Notes under the pieces: generated by a model | Database searches by the model: none | Told to the model about the DNA's origin: nothing | The model's input: the letters and a program-made list of their open reading frames with translations, nothing else | Translations under genes and position numbers: made by a program | Shown: positions 53,163 to 62,478 of the stretch, piece by piece | How positions within the stretch are numbered: position 1 is the stretch's first letter | How the letters are laid out: every line of letters begins with the position of its first letter | Assembly: GCF_001675045.1 (NCBI RefSeq) | Contig: NZ_LYPA01000027.1 | Location: 1 to 64,000 of the forward strand | DNA length: 64,000 nucleotides | Source: Paenibacillus oryzae | GTDB lineage: Bacteria > Bacillota > Bacilli > Paenibacillales > Paenibacillaceae | Direction: 5' to 3'

Positions 53163-53275
53163 ACCAACAACAATCTGACGACCTGACAATCTGCTGGTCA
53201 TCGACAACAATCCGTCAGTCTAAGATACTGGCAGCCATCAACAACAATCTGTCGTTCTGACGATCTAGCGGTCAT
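53163..53275. repeat. short direct repeats containing ACAACAATC
   Basis: Three copies of ACAACAATC(T/C)G followed by TC or AC (about 53167, 53203, 53240), spaced roughly 35-40 bases and embedded in similar CTGACGA/CTGG words. No coding frame. Part of a 500-base gene-free stretch between gltX and the T-box. Confidence 0.4.
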
Positions 53276-53319
53276 TAATGACCGTCAAAAGTGCAAATAG
53301 GCAACATCGGCGAAAATAA

Positions 53320-53447
53320 CGGACATCGCCGTCCACTAGAACTCAAAAACCAGCAATTATTGGCCAAAAATGAGCTGTTACGGACGCAAATGTCCTTTAA
53401 AAGCTGTATTCCTAGCAAAAAGCAGTTCTAACGGTCACCAATGTCCA
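53320..53447. repeat. three GGAC...GTCC hairpin units
   Basis: GGACATCGCCGTCC (53321-53334), GGACGCAAATGTCC (53382-53395) and GGTCACCAATGTCC (53433-53446) are small hairpins 50-60 bases apart; between them lie AT-rich segments with AGCTGT or AGCAGTT. The pattern resembles extragenic repeats. Confidence 0.45.
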
Positions 53448-53570
53448 CAATGGATCGTGCCGTTCTCGAACGGCATGTAAGGACGTCAGACTGATTCAAC
53501 AACAGAAACCACAGCGCTCTATACTAATTGAACGCCGGGGGCAAGGTCTGCACCTTACAGCGCTACTATG

Positions 53571-53805
53571 CTTTATCACGCAATTCAGACCTCCTTGCCT
53601 TCCCTGCAACACCATGCTTCATCATGCATTACAGGTCCCGCCGCCTTTCCTGCATCGCTATTCTTCATCATGCATCAAAGGTCCCGCCACCTCACCTGCA
53701 CCGGCATGCTTCATCATGCATTACAGGTCCCTCGCCTTTTCTGCATCGCTATTCTTCATCATGCATCACAGGTCCCGCCGCCTTTCCTGCACCGCTACAT
53801 CACCC
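53571..53805. repeat. 46-bp tandem repeat array, about five units
   Basis: Units begin at 53571, 53617, 53663, 53709 and 53754 (period 46, one of 45). The consensus starts CTTCATCATGCATTACAGGT and continues with CCCGCCGCCTTTCCTGCA and TCGCTATT. Units 1 and 3, and 2 and 4, share small differences, hinting at duplication in pairs. The first unit is degenerate and a partial unit precedes it. The period is not a multiple of three, and the array is 20 bases after the gltX stop, so it is non-coding. Confidence 0.85.
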
Positions 53806-53825
53806 AATACAGGCATGCGCCTTCC

Positions 53826-55292
53826 CTACACACTTTGACCAAGCCTGCTCCGCAGACGGGAAAGCACCTTGTCGCGGCCAAGCAAAGCTACCGATTGATT
53901 CAGATCAGGGCCATGCGTTTGGCCTGTCAAAGCAGCGCGGATCGGCATAAAGAGCGCTTTGCCCTTGCAGCCCGTTTCCTTCTGAACCGCCTTGACGGCA
54001 TCCTTGATGGCATCCGCGGTAAAATCAGCGCTGCCTTCCAGCTGACTCAGAAAAGCCCCCAGCACGACAGGAACCGTCTCCTCCGCCAAAACGGCAGCCG
54101 CTTCCTCTTCATCCTGCACGTCCTGACGGAAAAACAGGTCAGTCACCGCCACGATGTCAGATGCGCTCCGAAGCTTATCCTGATGAAGCGCAACAAGCGC
54201 CGTCACCCACTCGCGGGTAGCTCCGTCTACCGTTTCGCCGATACGGCCCGCTTTTTGCAAATGCGGCAGGCACAAATCAACGATTACGCTTGTTTCGGTT
54301 TTTTTGATGTATTCATTGTTCATCCAAGCCAGCTTTTGCGCGTCGAACAGGGCTGGGCTTTTGCTCAACCGATTGGCATTAAACGCGGCAACAAGCTCCT
54401 CGCGGTTGAATATCTCCTGCTCGCCCTCCGGCGACCAGCCCAGCAGCGCAATAAAATTGAACAACGCTTCCGGCAAATAGCCCAATTTGTCGTATTGCTC
54501 GATAAACTGGATGATGGATTCGTCGCGCTTGCTCAGCTTTTTGCGGCTTTCGCTAACGATCAGCGTCATATGGCCGAATATGGGCGGCTCCCAGCCCAGC
54601 GCTTCATAGATCATGAGCTGGCGCGGCGTGTTGGAAATATGGTCCTCGCCCCGAAGCACATGGCTGATTTTCATCAAATGATCATCCAGCGCTACGGCAA
54701 AGTTATACGTAGGGATGCCGTCCTTCTTCACAATAACAAAATCGCCCATCTCCGACGTATCAAAAGAAATTTCGCCTTTGACCATGTCGTTGAACGTGTA
54801 GGTGCGGTTTTGAGGCACGCGGAAACGAATGCTGGCTACGCGGCCTTCTTCCTGAAACGCCTTCTCCTGCTCCGGCGTCAAATCGCGATGCCTGCCGGAG
54901 TAGCGGGGCGTTTCGCCGCGTGCTTGCTGCTCCTCGCGTTCCTGCTCCAGCTCCTGCTCCGTGCAATAGCAGCGGTAAGCCAAACCTTGATCCAGCAGCT
55001 GCTGCCAATATTCCTTGTAAATATCCAGGCGTTCCGTTTGCCGGTAGGGGCCATAGCCGCCGCCAATATCCACGCTTTCATCCCAATCAATGCCCAGCCA
55101 TTTCAAATAGGTCAGCTGACTTTCCTCGCCGCCGGCCACATTGCGCTTCACATCGGTGTCTTCAATGCGGATAATAAACTTGCCGCCCTGGTTTCTTGCA
55201 AATAAATAATTGAATAAGGCCGTCCGGGCATTGCCGATATGCAGGTGTCCTGTTGGCGAAGGCGCATAACGCACGCGTACCTCTGATGTCAT
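53826..55292 (-). CDS. gltX: glutamyl-tRNA synthetase
   Basis: 488 aa class I synthetase. [20 protein letters not shown] with the HIGH-like motif, and KLSKRD as KMSKS. Probably the non-discriminating type common in Bacillota that also charges tRNA-Gln, but this cannot be decided here. ATG 55292, 4 bases after the ispF stop region. Confidence 0.97.
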   Translation of the reverse strand: MTSEVRVRYAPSPTGHLHIGNARTALFNYLFARNQGGKFIIRIEDTDVKRNVAGGEESQLTYLKWLGIDWDESVDIGGGYGPYRQTERLDIYKEYWQQLLDQGLAYRCYCTEQELEQEREEQQARGETPRYSGRHRDLTPEQEKAFQEEGRVASIRFRVPQNRTYTFNDMVKGEISFDTSEMGDFVIVKKDGIPTYNFAVALDDHLMKISHVLRGEDHISNTPRQLMIYEALGWEPPIFGHMTLIVSESRKKLSKRDESIIQFIEQYDKLGYLPEALFNFIALLGWSPEGEQEIFNREELVAAFNANRLSKSPALFDAQKLAWMNNEYIKKTETSVIVDLCLPHLQKAGRIGETVDGATREWVTALVALHQDKLRSASDIVAVTDLFFRQDVQDEEEAAAVLAEETVPVVLGAFLSQLEGSADFTADAIKDAVKAVQKETGCKGKALFMPIRAALTGQTHGPDLNQSVALLGRDKVLSRLRSRLGQSV

Positions 55293-55295
55293 GAA

Positions 55296-55784
55296 CTATC
55301 CCTCTCTTCCCTTGATCAAGCATACAACGGATTGTGCGGCAATCCCTTCGCCGCGTCCTGTAAAACCAAGCTGCTCGGTCGTTGTCGCTTTAACGTTTAC
55401 CTGCGACAAATCCTCCGCTCCCAGCGCCCGCGCTATAACCTCCGTCATTTGCGGAATATAAGGCAGCATTTTGGGCTTTTGGGCAATAATAGTGGAGTCT
55501 ATATTGCCAAGCTTATATCCTCTGCTCACGGCAAGCTCCCACACCCGCTCCAGCAGCTTGAGACTATCCGCATCCTTGAAGGCTTCATCCGTATCCGGAA
55601 AATGCTTGCCTATATCCCCAAGCCCCAGCGCTCCCAAAATAGCATCGCTAACGGCATGCAGCAGCACATCCGCATCAGAATGGCCAAGCAGCCCCTTCTC
55701 ATATGGAATGGTCACGCCGCCAATGATGCAGGGACGCCCTTCAACCAATTGATGGACGTCAAAGCCTTGTCCTATCCGAATCAT
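55296..55784 (-). CDS. ispF: 2-C-methyl-D-erythritol 2,4-cyclodiphosphate synthase
   Basis: 162 aa MEP-pathway enzyme. [10 protein letters not shown] gives the Asp and His zinc ligands; [14 protein letters not shown] the third. ATG 55784 after GGAGGAGA overlaps the end of ispD by 26 bases, so the pair is coupled. Confidence 0.97.
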   Translation of the reverse strand: MIRIGQGFDVHQLVEGRPCIIGGVTIPYEKGLLGHSDADVLLHAVSDAILGALGLGDIGKHFPDTDEAFKDADSLKLLERVWELAVSRGYKLGNIDSTIIAQKPKMLPYIPQMTEVIARALGAEDLSQVNVKATTTEQLGFTGRGEGIAAQSVVCLIKGREG

Positions 55785-56496
55785 TCCGTTCTCCTCCCGT
55801 ATCCGACGTCCGGCGCTGCGCAAGCAGAAATTCCGCGTAAGGCAAATCCTCCGGCGTCGTAATCTTTATATTGGTGTATTCCCCTTCCGCAACAACAACC
55901 GGAGTCCCTGTGCGTTCTACCACCATTGCATCGTCCGTTCCCAAGAAGCCCTCTTGCTCCGCTTTTTCATGGGCGGACAACAGCAAGCTGCGTCGAAAAG
56001 CCTGCGGCGTCTGGATGGCGCGAAGGGCCGAACGATCCGGCGTAGCCACTATGATGTCTGACGCATCGACCTGCTTGATCGTATCCTTCACTGGCACCGC
56101 AAGCACGGCAGCGCCCGTCGCCCTGGCAGCATCCGCGCAAGCTGACACAGCCTGCTCCGTCACAAGCGGACGAACGCCGTCGTGAACCATCACCCATTCG
56201 CAGGAGAGCGTCCGCAGTCCGCATAATACGGATTGCTGGCGCTCCGCTCCGCCGGCAAGCACCGCTGCAACCTTTGTCAAGCCGTAACACCCGGCCCATT
56301 CCAGACAGCGTTCTACATCGGCGCTGCCCACAACAAGCGCAATCTCGCCAATAAGGTCCATGCGCTGGAATACCTCCAGCGTATGGACCAGAATCGGTTT
56401 GCCGTCAAGCAGCAAATATTGCTTACTTTCCTCTGTTCCCATCCGCGAACCGCGACCGGCCGCAACGATGACAACACCCCATTTATCAATGGCCAT
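55759..56496 (-). CDS. ispD: 2-C-methyl-D-erythritol 4-phosphate cytidylyltransferase
   Basis: 245 aa; joins CTP to MEP. N-terminal CTP loop [27 protein letters not shown] and a Thr-Pro-Gln (IQTPQAF) motif. The C terminus is a little long and polar where it overlaps ispF. Confidence 0.96.
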   Translation of the reverse strand: MAIDKWGVVIVAAGRGSRMGTEESKQYLLLDGKPILVHTLEVFQRMDLIGEIALVVGSADVERCLEWAGCYGLTKVAAVLAGGAERQQSVLCGLRTLSCEWVMVHDGVRPLVTEQAVSACADAARATGAAVLAVPVKDTIKQVDASDIIVATPDRSALRAIQTPQAFRRSLLLSAHEKAEQEGFLGTDDAMVVERTGTPVVVAEGEYTNIKITTPEDLPYAEFLLAQRRTSDTGGERNDSDRTRL

Positions 56497-56543
56497 TCAT
56501 TCTACCTGCCTTAAGCTCAAGGAATTAGTACTATCATACCTTG

Positions 56544-57638
56544 TTACAGCGCTTTTTCCAACAGCTTTGGCTTGGCAAAAATCATTCGTCCCGCACTTGT
56601 CTGCAAAACGCTTGTCACCAGCACCTCCATCGTGGTGCCGATATAATCGCGTCCGCCCTCAACAACAATCATCGTTCCGTCATCCAGATAAGCGACGCCT
56701 TGTCCATGCTCCTTGCCGTCCTTGATCACCTGGACTACAATTTCTTCTCCAGGCAGCACGACCGGCTTGACCGCGTTGGCCAAATCGTTAATATTCAGCA
56801 CCGAGACGCCCTGCAGCTCGCAAACCTTGTTCAGGTTGAAATCGTTGGTAACCACCTTGCCGCGCAGCGCCTTCGCCAGCTTGACCAGCTTGCTGTCAAC
56901 CTCGCCAATTTCCTCGAAGTCGCCTTCATAGATCAACACCCTGACGTCAAGCTCCTTCTGGATTTTATTGAGAATATCCAGGCCTCTGCGGCCACGGTTG
57001 CGCTTGAGCAAATCCGACGAATCCGCAATATGCTGCAGCTCCTCCAGCACAAACTCCGGGATAACCAATGTTCCTTCGATAAATCCGGTTTTACAAATGT
57101 CCGCAATTCGTCCGTCGATGATCACGCTGGTATCCAAAATTTTATGCTCCTCGTACCGGGGATTTTCTTCCGGCTGCGGCGCAATGGGCTTTTCCATCAA
57201 GGCGGCAAAGCCGGTTGCAATTTCGTCCTGCTTCGCAAGCGCGATGCGAAGTCCTCCGTACCCAAGCCCTAATGCCAGCAATGCCGGCAGCAGACGGCCA
57301 ATCCCTTGCAAATCGGCAACTGCAGGATGGAGCAGCACAGATAGCAGCAATCCGGCTCCAAGCCCGCAAATGCCGACCATCAGCTGCCTAAGCGGCAATC
57401 CCGCCATCAGCTCCACGCCTTTTCCAAAAAGCCTAGACGCAGGCGCCGTCAGAAACGAAGCCGCGATCCCGCCGATCAATGCACCAACTGCAACATTCAT
57501 GTAATAAGTTCCGGACTGCTCCAGCATGCCGTATGACGGCCCCGACCACGCCGCAGTACTGTCCATCCACCCGTATACCTCTGCGCCGGCCATACCGCCG
57601 ATCACAAGACCAATCAATTGAATGACTACTCTAACCAT
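56544..57638 (-). CDS. PIN/TRAM-domain membrane protein (YacL)
   Basis: 364 aa: four hydrophobic segments in the first 140 residues, a PIN nuclease-like domain with [14 protein letters not shown] and conserved acidic residues (about 170-290), and a C-terminal TRAM domain ([19 protein letters not shown]). Conserved between disA/radA and ispD in Bacillales; physiological substrate unknown. ATG 57638 with GGAGGTGAA. A 17-bp palindrome lies 26 bases upstream. Confidence 0.88.
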   Translation of the reverse strand: MVRVVIQLIGLVIGGMAGAEVYGWMDSTAAWSGPSYGMLEQSGTYYMNVAVGALIGGIAASFLTAPASRLFGKGVELMAGLPLRQLMVGICGLGAGLLLSVLLHPAVADLQGIGRLLPALLALGLGYGGLRIALAKQDEIATGFAALMEKPIAPQPEENPRYEEHKILDTSVIIDGRIADICKTGFIEGTLVIPEFVLEELQHIADSSDLLKRNRGRRGLDILNKIQKELDVRVLIYEGDFEEIGEVDSKLVKLAKALRGKVVTNDFNLNKVCELQGVSVLNINDLANAVKPVVLPGEEIVVQVIKDGKEHGQGVAYLDDGTMIVVEGGRDYIGTTMEVLVTSVLQTSAGRMIFAKPKLLEKAL

Positions 57639-57663
57639 TACGGTTCACCTCCATTACAATTAT

Positions 57664-57680
57664 GTTCCAAACTTTGGAAC
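57664..57680. promoter_or_regulatory. perfect 17-bp palindrome ahead of yacL
   Basis: GTTCCAAACTTTGGAAC, two 8-bp arms around one base. A further half-site TTTGGAAC occurs at 57736-57743. The position between divergent genes suggests an operator; the regulator is unknown. Confidence 0.5.
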
Positions 57681-57794
57681 TCTAATCGGTGAGAGAGTGA
57701 AAATTTGCAAAAAGGATATAACCTCTGCCGAAATTTTTGGAACTGACACAAACCTTAAAAAGAATCCCGAAGTAAACCTGCGGCTAACGGCATG

Positions 57795-57823
57795 TGGAAA
57801 TAACGCCAGAGGAAGATTATAAT
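57795..57823 (+). promoter_or_regulatory. possible promoter of the DUF1573-type gene
   Basis: TGGAAA (57795-57800), 17 bases, TATAAT (57818-57823). Good -10, weak -35. Confidence 0.45.
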
Positions 57824-57862
57824 AAGTAAAAGATAACTTCTTCGCGAAGGCGGGTGATTGAA

Positions 57863-58267
57863 GTGGAATCTACAAATACTCCTACTCTGGAGCAGTTCCA
57901 GCAGCAAGTATCGGAGCTTCTCCTCAGACATCGCAGCTTGCTGGACGTCATGTCCAAGTTCGGACAATCCGGCGCATCCGTAAACCGTGCCGTAACCAAA
58001 GCCGTGACGGATTGCGGATGTATTGAGCTGAATGCAAGAAAACAGCACTATTCGGACAAGCCGGATTTAGAAACCGCAAAAGAAACGCTGCAAAGCCATC
58101 TGTCGGGCTCCCTATGCGAGCATTGCAACGAGGCATTGAAAACGGAGCTTGGCCGCAATTTGTTCTATATGACGGCTCTATGCAATCTGCTGCAAATCAA
58201 TTTAAATGAGGTTGTTGCCGAGGAGCACAACAAGTGCTCTACGCTTGGCCTGTTCAACTTGACCTGA
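57863..58267 (+). CDS. DUF1573-type conserved protein
   Basis: 134 aa cytosolic protein, mostly helical: LEQFQQQVSELLLRHRSLLD at the start, then DCGCIELNA and LCEHCNEALKTELG with three conserved Cys. Proteins of this kind are annotated as DUF1573 or MazG-like in Bacillota; function unknown. I took GTG at 57863 (GGCGGGTG upstream); a GTG three codons earlier (57854) is possible. Divergent from yacL, convergent with pssA. Confidence 0.75.
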   Translation: MESTNTPTLEQFQQQVSELLLRHRSLLDVMSKFGQSGASVNRAVTKAVTDCGCIELNARKQHYSDKPDLETAKETLQSHLSGSLCEHCNEALKTELGRNLFYMTALCNLLQINLNEVVAEEHNKCSTLGLFNLT

Positions 58268-58334
58268 GTAAACGAGAATTGGAACCAAAACGGAATTGAA
58301 ACAAAAAGCGAAACTGAAACCAAAAAAAGACTGC

Positions 58335-58368
58335 CTGGTCTGCGGAAATCCCGCAGACCAGGCAGTCC
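58335..58368 (-). terminator. strong terminator of pssA
   Basis: A 17-bp perfect stem (GACTGCCTGGTCTGCGG with its complement) with a 5-base loop and seven T on the minus strand. Confidence 0.9.
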
Positions 58369-58372
58369 AACA

Positions 58373-58400
58373 GAAAAACCGGCCATCAGGCCGGTTTTTC
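58373..58400 (+). terminator. bidirectional terminator overlapping the pssA stop codon
   Basis: AAAAACCGGCC/GGCCGGTTTTT with a 4-base loop. It serves the DUF1573-type gene on the plus strand and backs up the pssA terminator. Confidence 0.85.
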
Positions 58401-59129
58401 GTTATTGACCTTCTCTTCCGCTTCCTTCTCTAAAGCACGGCGCTTGCGCGACTTGGGAAGACGGCGGTCAACGTTTTTTTTTAAGCCGTAAAGCGCGTAA
58501 AGCAGCAACGGAACAAACAAAATTTTGGACAGCTGATTTTCGAACAGGAGCCCCAGCACAACGGATACCACTACAATGATGGGAACAACCCATACTGCGC
58601 TGCGGGGAATGCCCACCTTCTTGAAGTTGGGATATCGGATCGTACTGACCATAAGGAATGAAAGCAGCAGCATGCTGCCAAGCAGCACGGACAATGGAAT
58701 ATCGTCTTTAAACAGAGCAAGCGTAGCCAATACGCCGCCGGCCGCAGGAATCGGCAAACCAATAAAATAACCGGGAGAGCTGGCAACAACATTAAACCTG
58801 GCCAGCCTAAGCGCTCCGCAAATCGGAAAAATAGCCGTTGTTGTCCATGCAAGAGCATGATTCAAATCTTGAAAAGCAACGACGTACATAATAAAAGCCG
58901 GCGCCACACCAAAGGAAATGACGTCAGATAAGGAATCTAATTCTTTGCCAAACTCGCTTTGCGCGTTTAGCGCTCGCGCCACACGTCCGTCAACCCCGTC
59001 CAGCAGCATTGCAACCAGAACCATCATAGCCGCCATTCCAGGATTATCATTAAAAACCAGAATAATGGCAATAACACCCAAAAACAAATTGCCAACCGTG
59101 AGAAGGCTCGGTATCGATTTTGCAATCAT
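58386..59129 (-). CDS. pssA: CDP-diacylglycerol-serine O-phosphatidyltransferase
   Basis: 247 aa with about seven membrane helices; makes phosphatidylserine. The CDP-alcohol signature DGVDGRVARALN...FGKELDSLSD is intact. The ATG at 59129 follows AGGTGG; the 24 residues upstream in the frame are not supported. C-terminal tail is basic. Its place between disA and yacL is not the B. subtilis arrangement. Confidence 0.92.
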   Translation of the reverse strand: MIAKSIPSLLTVGNLFLGVIAIILVFNDNPGMAAMMVLVAMLLDGVDGRVARALNAQSEFGKELDSLSDVISFGVAPAFIMYVVAFQDLNHALAWTTTAIFPICGALRLARFNVVASSPGYFIGLPIPAAGGVLATLALFKDDIPLSVLLGSMLLLSFLMVSTIRYPNFKKVGIPRSAVWVVPIIVVVSVVLGLLFENQLSKILFVPLLLYALYGLKKNVDRRLPKSRKRRALEKEAEEKVNNEKPA

Positions 59130-59216
59130 CTGTTCCACCTCTTCTCTACTATGCCCAAACCGTGCCTTAACCGCACCGCCTAAAGTTTGACACACATTCA
59201 ATCCATTGTAGGAGAT

Positions 59217-60293
59217 TTAAATTTGCCTGTCAATGAACATCTGCTCTTGAATCCGCTTCAAGCCATCCTTTATCGCCCTTGCCCGAACCTCTCCAATGCC
59301 ATCTACCTCATCCAGCTCTTCGATCGTCGCCATCAAAATACGCGGAAGATGCTGAAACCGTTCCACGAGATTATTCATAATGACCAGCGGCAAACGCGGT
59401 ATTTTCCCAAGCAGACGATAACCTCTTGGCGATACCGATTCCTCCGCCACATTATGCCCTTGTGGGTAGCCCAGCAGTCGAACAATCGGCGCACCGTCCA
59501 GTTGTTCGTCGGAGCTCAGCTTTTTCAGACCCGCGCGTATTTCCTTAATCTTGTCGTCACTGTTATCCTTGGCATAATCCTTGATCAAATACCAGGCGTC
59601 CTCTTCAACGCCTCCTACCAGCTCATCCATCTGCATGCTGATCAGGCGGCCTTCGGTTCCAAGCTCGTTGATGTACCGGTTAATTTCCGTTTTGACCCGA
59701 AGCACCATCTCCAGCCGTTGAATAACATGCGCGACCTCTTGTAAGGTAACCAGTTCTTCAAACTCCAGCGCCGACAGGTTTGTCAGCGATTGAGAAAGCA
59801 CCGCCTTATATTTCTCAAGCGTCTGGATCGCCTGATTGGCTTTTGTAAGGATAACGCCGATATCCTTAAGCGAATACCTCAAATTACCTTGGTATAACGT
59901 AATGACATTCCGCCGCTGGGAAATAGATACAACCAGCTTGCCGGTTTGCTTAGCCACGCGCTCTGCCGTTCTATGACGAATGCCGGTTTCAATGGACGGA
60001 ATCGTACTGTTGGGAATCAGCTGCGTATTGGCGTACAAAATGCGCCGCATGTCCTCGCTCATAATGATGGCGCCGTCCATTTTGGCCAGCTCATATAAAT
60101 AATTGGAGGAAAAGTCGCAGTTAATGGAAAAACCTCCGTCTACTACCTCCATAACCTCTGGACTGTACCCCACTACAATAAGCGCGCCGGTTTTGGCTCT
60201 GAGCACATTTTCCAGCCCTTCCCGAAAGGGGGTCCCTGGCGCTACTAGCTGCAAAAGCTGATTCATGACTTCCTGCTGAGTCTGTTCCTTCAT
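59217..60293 (-). CDS. disA: DNA integrity scanning diadenylate cyclase DisA
   Basis: 358 aa. The cyclase domain has MDGAIIM (DGA) and GIRHRTAER (RHR), which make c-di-AMP; a helical middle and C-terminal helix-hairpin-helix motif ([17 protein letters not shown]) bind branched DNA. It lies 10 bases after radA, with which it acts in B. subtilis. ATG 60293 with AGGGGGC. Confidence 0.97.
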   Translation of the reverse strand: MKEQTQQEVMNQLLQLVAPGTPFREGLENVLRAKTGALIVVGYSPEVMEVVDGGFSINCDFSSNYLYELAKMDGAIIMSEDMRRILYANTQLIPNSTIPSIETGIRHRTAERVAKQTGKLVVSISQRRNVITLYQGNLRYSLKDIGVILTKANQAIQTLEKYKAVLSQSLTNLSALEFEELVTLQEVAHVIQRLEMVLRVKTEINRYINELGTEGRLISMQMDELVGGVEEDAWYLIKDYAKDNSDDKIKEIRAGLKKLSSDEQLDGAPIVRLLGYPQGHNVAEESVSPRGYRLLGKIPRLPLVIMNNLVERFQHLPRILMATIEELDEVDGIGEVRARAIKDGLKRIQEQMFIDRQI

Positions 60294-60302
60294 CTGTGCC
60301 CC

Positions 60303-61670
60303 CTATCCAAGCGCTGCTTTAAGTGCTTCCGATACTGTATTAACACCAATTACTTCTATACCTTGGGGCGTTTTCCACCCCTTCAGGCTTTTCTCCGGCA
60401 TAATTACCCTTTTGAAACCAAGCTTCTCCGCTTCCTTGACGCGTTGCTCCGCACGGGAGACCGCTCTTACCTCGCCTGTCAGGCCAACCTCTCCAAAAAT
60501 AACGTCATACGGCTTTGTTGGAGCATCGCGAAAGCTGGAAGCCAGACTTACAGCAGCAGCCAAATCCACCGCCGGTTCATCCAGCTTTACTCCGCCCGCT
60601 ACATTCAAATAGGCGTCTTGTGTTTGGAGAAACATCCCGTTGCGCTTCTCCAGCACCGCAATAATAAGCGCCATCCGATGATGATCGATTCCCGTGGACA
60701 TTCGCCGGGGGGAAGGAAAATGAGTCGTAGCCACAAGCGCCTGAAGCTCCACAAGCACAGGACGAGTTCCTTCCATGCTGGCGACAACCGTGGAGCCGGA
60801 TACGCCGAGCGGCCGCTCCGACAGAAACAGCTCCGACGGGTTCGACACCTCGCGCAGCCCGTCCTCCGTCATTTCGAATATGCCAATTTCGTTCGTGGAG
60901 CCAAAGCGGTTTTTGACGGCCCGAAGCAGCCGGTACGTATGATGACGCTCTCCCTCAAAATAAAGGACGCAATCCACCATATGCTCCAGCAGACGCGGTC
61001 CCGCAATAGCGCCTTCCTTGGTGACGTGTCCAACAAGCACCGTGGCTACGCCCTTGATTTTGGCCGTGCGCATAAAATGAGCGGTGCATTCCCTGACCTG
61101 GGAAACAGAGCCAGGCGCCGACTCCACGCGGGGGTCGTACACGGTTTGAATGGAGTCAATAACGAGAAATTGCGGATTGACAGATTCTATCGCATCATTA
61201 ATATGCTCCATATTGGTTTCACACAGCACAAAGAGGTTTTCCGAAAGCGCTCCCAGCCGATCTGCCCGCAGCTTGGTCTGCCTGACGGATTCCTCGCCTG
61301 AAATATACAGCACCCTCAGTCCTTTGCTCGCCAGCGCATGCGAGGTTTGCAGCAGGAGCGTCGACTTGCCGATGCCGGGGTCGCCGCCTACCAAAATAAG
61401 AGAGCCTGGCACCACCCCGCCGCCAAGCACACGATTAAGCTCCACCATCCTCGTTTCAATACGAGGCTCCTGCCCGCTCTCTATATGTATGATGGATTGG
61501 GCTTTTTCTTTCGTATGGATTCCCGATAAGCCAACTCCCTTGGTCTTAACGACGGTTTCCTTTTCCTCCACCATCGTATTCCAGGCGTTGCAGCCGGGGC
61601 ATTTTCCCATCCATTTGGGTGATTCAGCGCCACAATCGGTGCACACAAACTTCAATTTTATTTTGGCCAT
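60303..61670 (-). CDS. radA: DNA repair protein RadA
   Basis: 455 aa. N-terminal C4 zinc finger (CTDC...CPGC), RecA-like ATPase with [10 protein letters not shown], the family motif [11 protein letters not shown], and a C-terminal Lon-like domain ([19 protein letters not shown]). Promotes branch migration in recombination. ATG 61670 with AAGGAG. Confidence 0.97.
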   Translation of the reverse strand: MAKIKLKFVCTDCGAESPKWMGKCPGCNAWNTMVEEKETVVKTKGVGLSGIHTKEKAQSIIHIESGQEPRIETRMVELNRVLGGGVVPGSLILVGGDPGIGKSTLLLQTSHALASKGLRVLYISGEESVRQTKLRADRLGALSENLFVLCETNMEHINDAIESVNPQFLVIDSIQTVYDPRVESAPGSVSQVRECTAHFMRTAKIKGVATVLVGHVTKEGAIAGPRLLEHMVDCVLYFEGERHHTYRLLRAVKNRFGSTNEIGIFEMTEDGLREVSNPSELFLSERPLGVSGSTVVASMEGTRPVLVELQALVATTHFPSPRRMSTGIDHHRMALIIAVLEKRNGMFLQTQDAYLNVAGGVKLDEPAVDLAAAVSLASSFRDAPTKPYDVIFGEVGLTGEVRAVSRAEQRVKEAEKLGFKRVIMPEKSLKGWKTPQGIEVIGVNTVSEALKAALG

Positions 61671-61942
61671 TCCGAACTCCTTCAGAAGGATCTTCTCATG
61701 TTTCTCATTAGTTTACCTTGAGTTTACCATCATATGCCCGATGTAGAAAGGCTTAACGCTCACAAATTTCCTTGTCAAATTTCACACAAAACGGGCAATC
61801 CCTTGTTATTCATGGGAATGCGGGAATTTATTTAATGCTTCTTCTTATAAAAAATATTTTTTAAATGATACTTTTATCCACTTTTTCCGTTCTTATTATA
61901 AGATACCCATATGCAGGAAGCACATTCAAAAAGGAGATGCCT

Positions 61943-62297
61943 ATGAAAAAACCAGCTTCTATTCTGGTTTTCGCCTTATTGTTAACAACAATCCAAGGGC
62001 GATCTTGTAAAGGCGCCTCTTGTTCAGAATTGGATTACAGGCGGTGTTGACCCCGGCTCCTATTCCAAGGGAATAACTTATCAATTTCTGGATAAGGAAG
62101 GTCAAGCTCTCGAGAAGCTTGAAATCTATTACCGCAACAACGATTTTCCGGCAGAGCTTTTGGCTCCTTATCCGCCCGCGCTGCTCCATGACGCCATTTC
62201 GGACAAGTGGTTCCTGTATGAGCCCGAGGATGCCATCGATCAACTTTTTAACATGGCTTTAGAGCAAGGGTTCTGGGTCCAAATCAGCAGCCCGTAG
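61943..62297 (+). pseudogene. small secreted protein with a one-base frameshift
   Basis: Starting at 61943 behind AAGGAG, the frame encodes a signal-peptide-like MKKPASILVFALLLTTIQG and then runs off to a stop at 62050. If one G of GGG (61997-61999) is removed, the frame continues as DLVKAPLVQNWITGGVDPGS to a TAG at 62295, giving about 117 aa with a plausible extracellular domain ending FWVQISSP. This implies a recent frameshift or a sequencing error. I recognise no family. It interrupts the usual clpC-radA pair on the opposite strand. The rest of 61671-61942 shows only a TTGACA-like box on the minus strand (61778-61773). Confidence 0.65.
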
Positions 62298-62358
62298 AAT
62301 TCCATCAAAAACAGATAGAATATTTATTCAGTCATTCCGTAATGCATCATACGTCAAT

Positions 62359-62414
62359 AAAAAAGCAAGCTTCAGGAATGCGGGGTAATGACCGCTTTCC
62401 GAAGCTTGCTTTTT
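62359..62414 (-). terminator. bidirectional terminator after clpC
   Basis: AAAAAGCAAGCTTC/GAAGCTTGCTTTTT, 14-bp arms; the loop holds further pairing (GCGGG/CCGC). T-runs on both sides let it serve clpC and the small secreted gene. Confidence 0.88.
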
Positions 62415-62478
62415 GTTGAGCACAGACTTTAATCTGAACAGGAACAGCCTTCCGGCGCTCCATGCTTTCCTTCTTTAC

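Noticed and set aside
53571-53805. CRISPR array
   Set aside because: The units are directly adjacent without unique spacers, and no cas gene is present.
53528-55205. Plus-strand open frame covering the 46-bp repeats and antisense gltX
   Set aside because: It fuses a non-coding repeat array with antisense gltX; the repeat period is not a multiple of three and no ribosome binding site is seen.
57622-57822. 66-codon plus-strand frame between yacL and the DUF1573-type gene
   Set aside because: Overlaps the yacL start, the palindrome and the promoter; no start signal and unremarkable composition.
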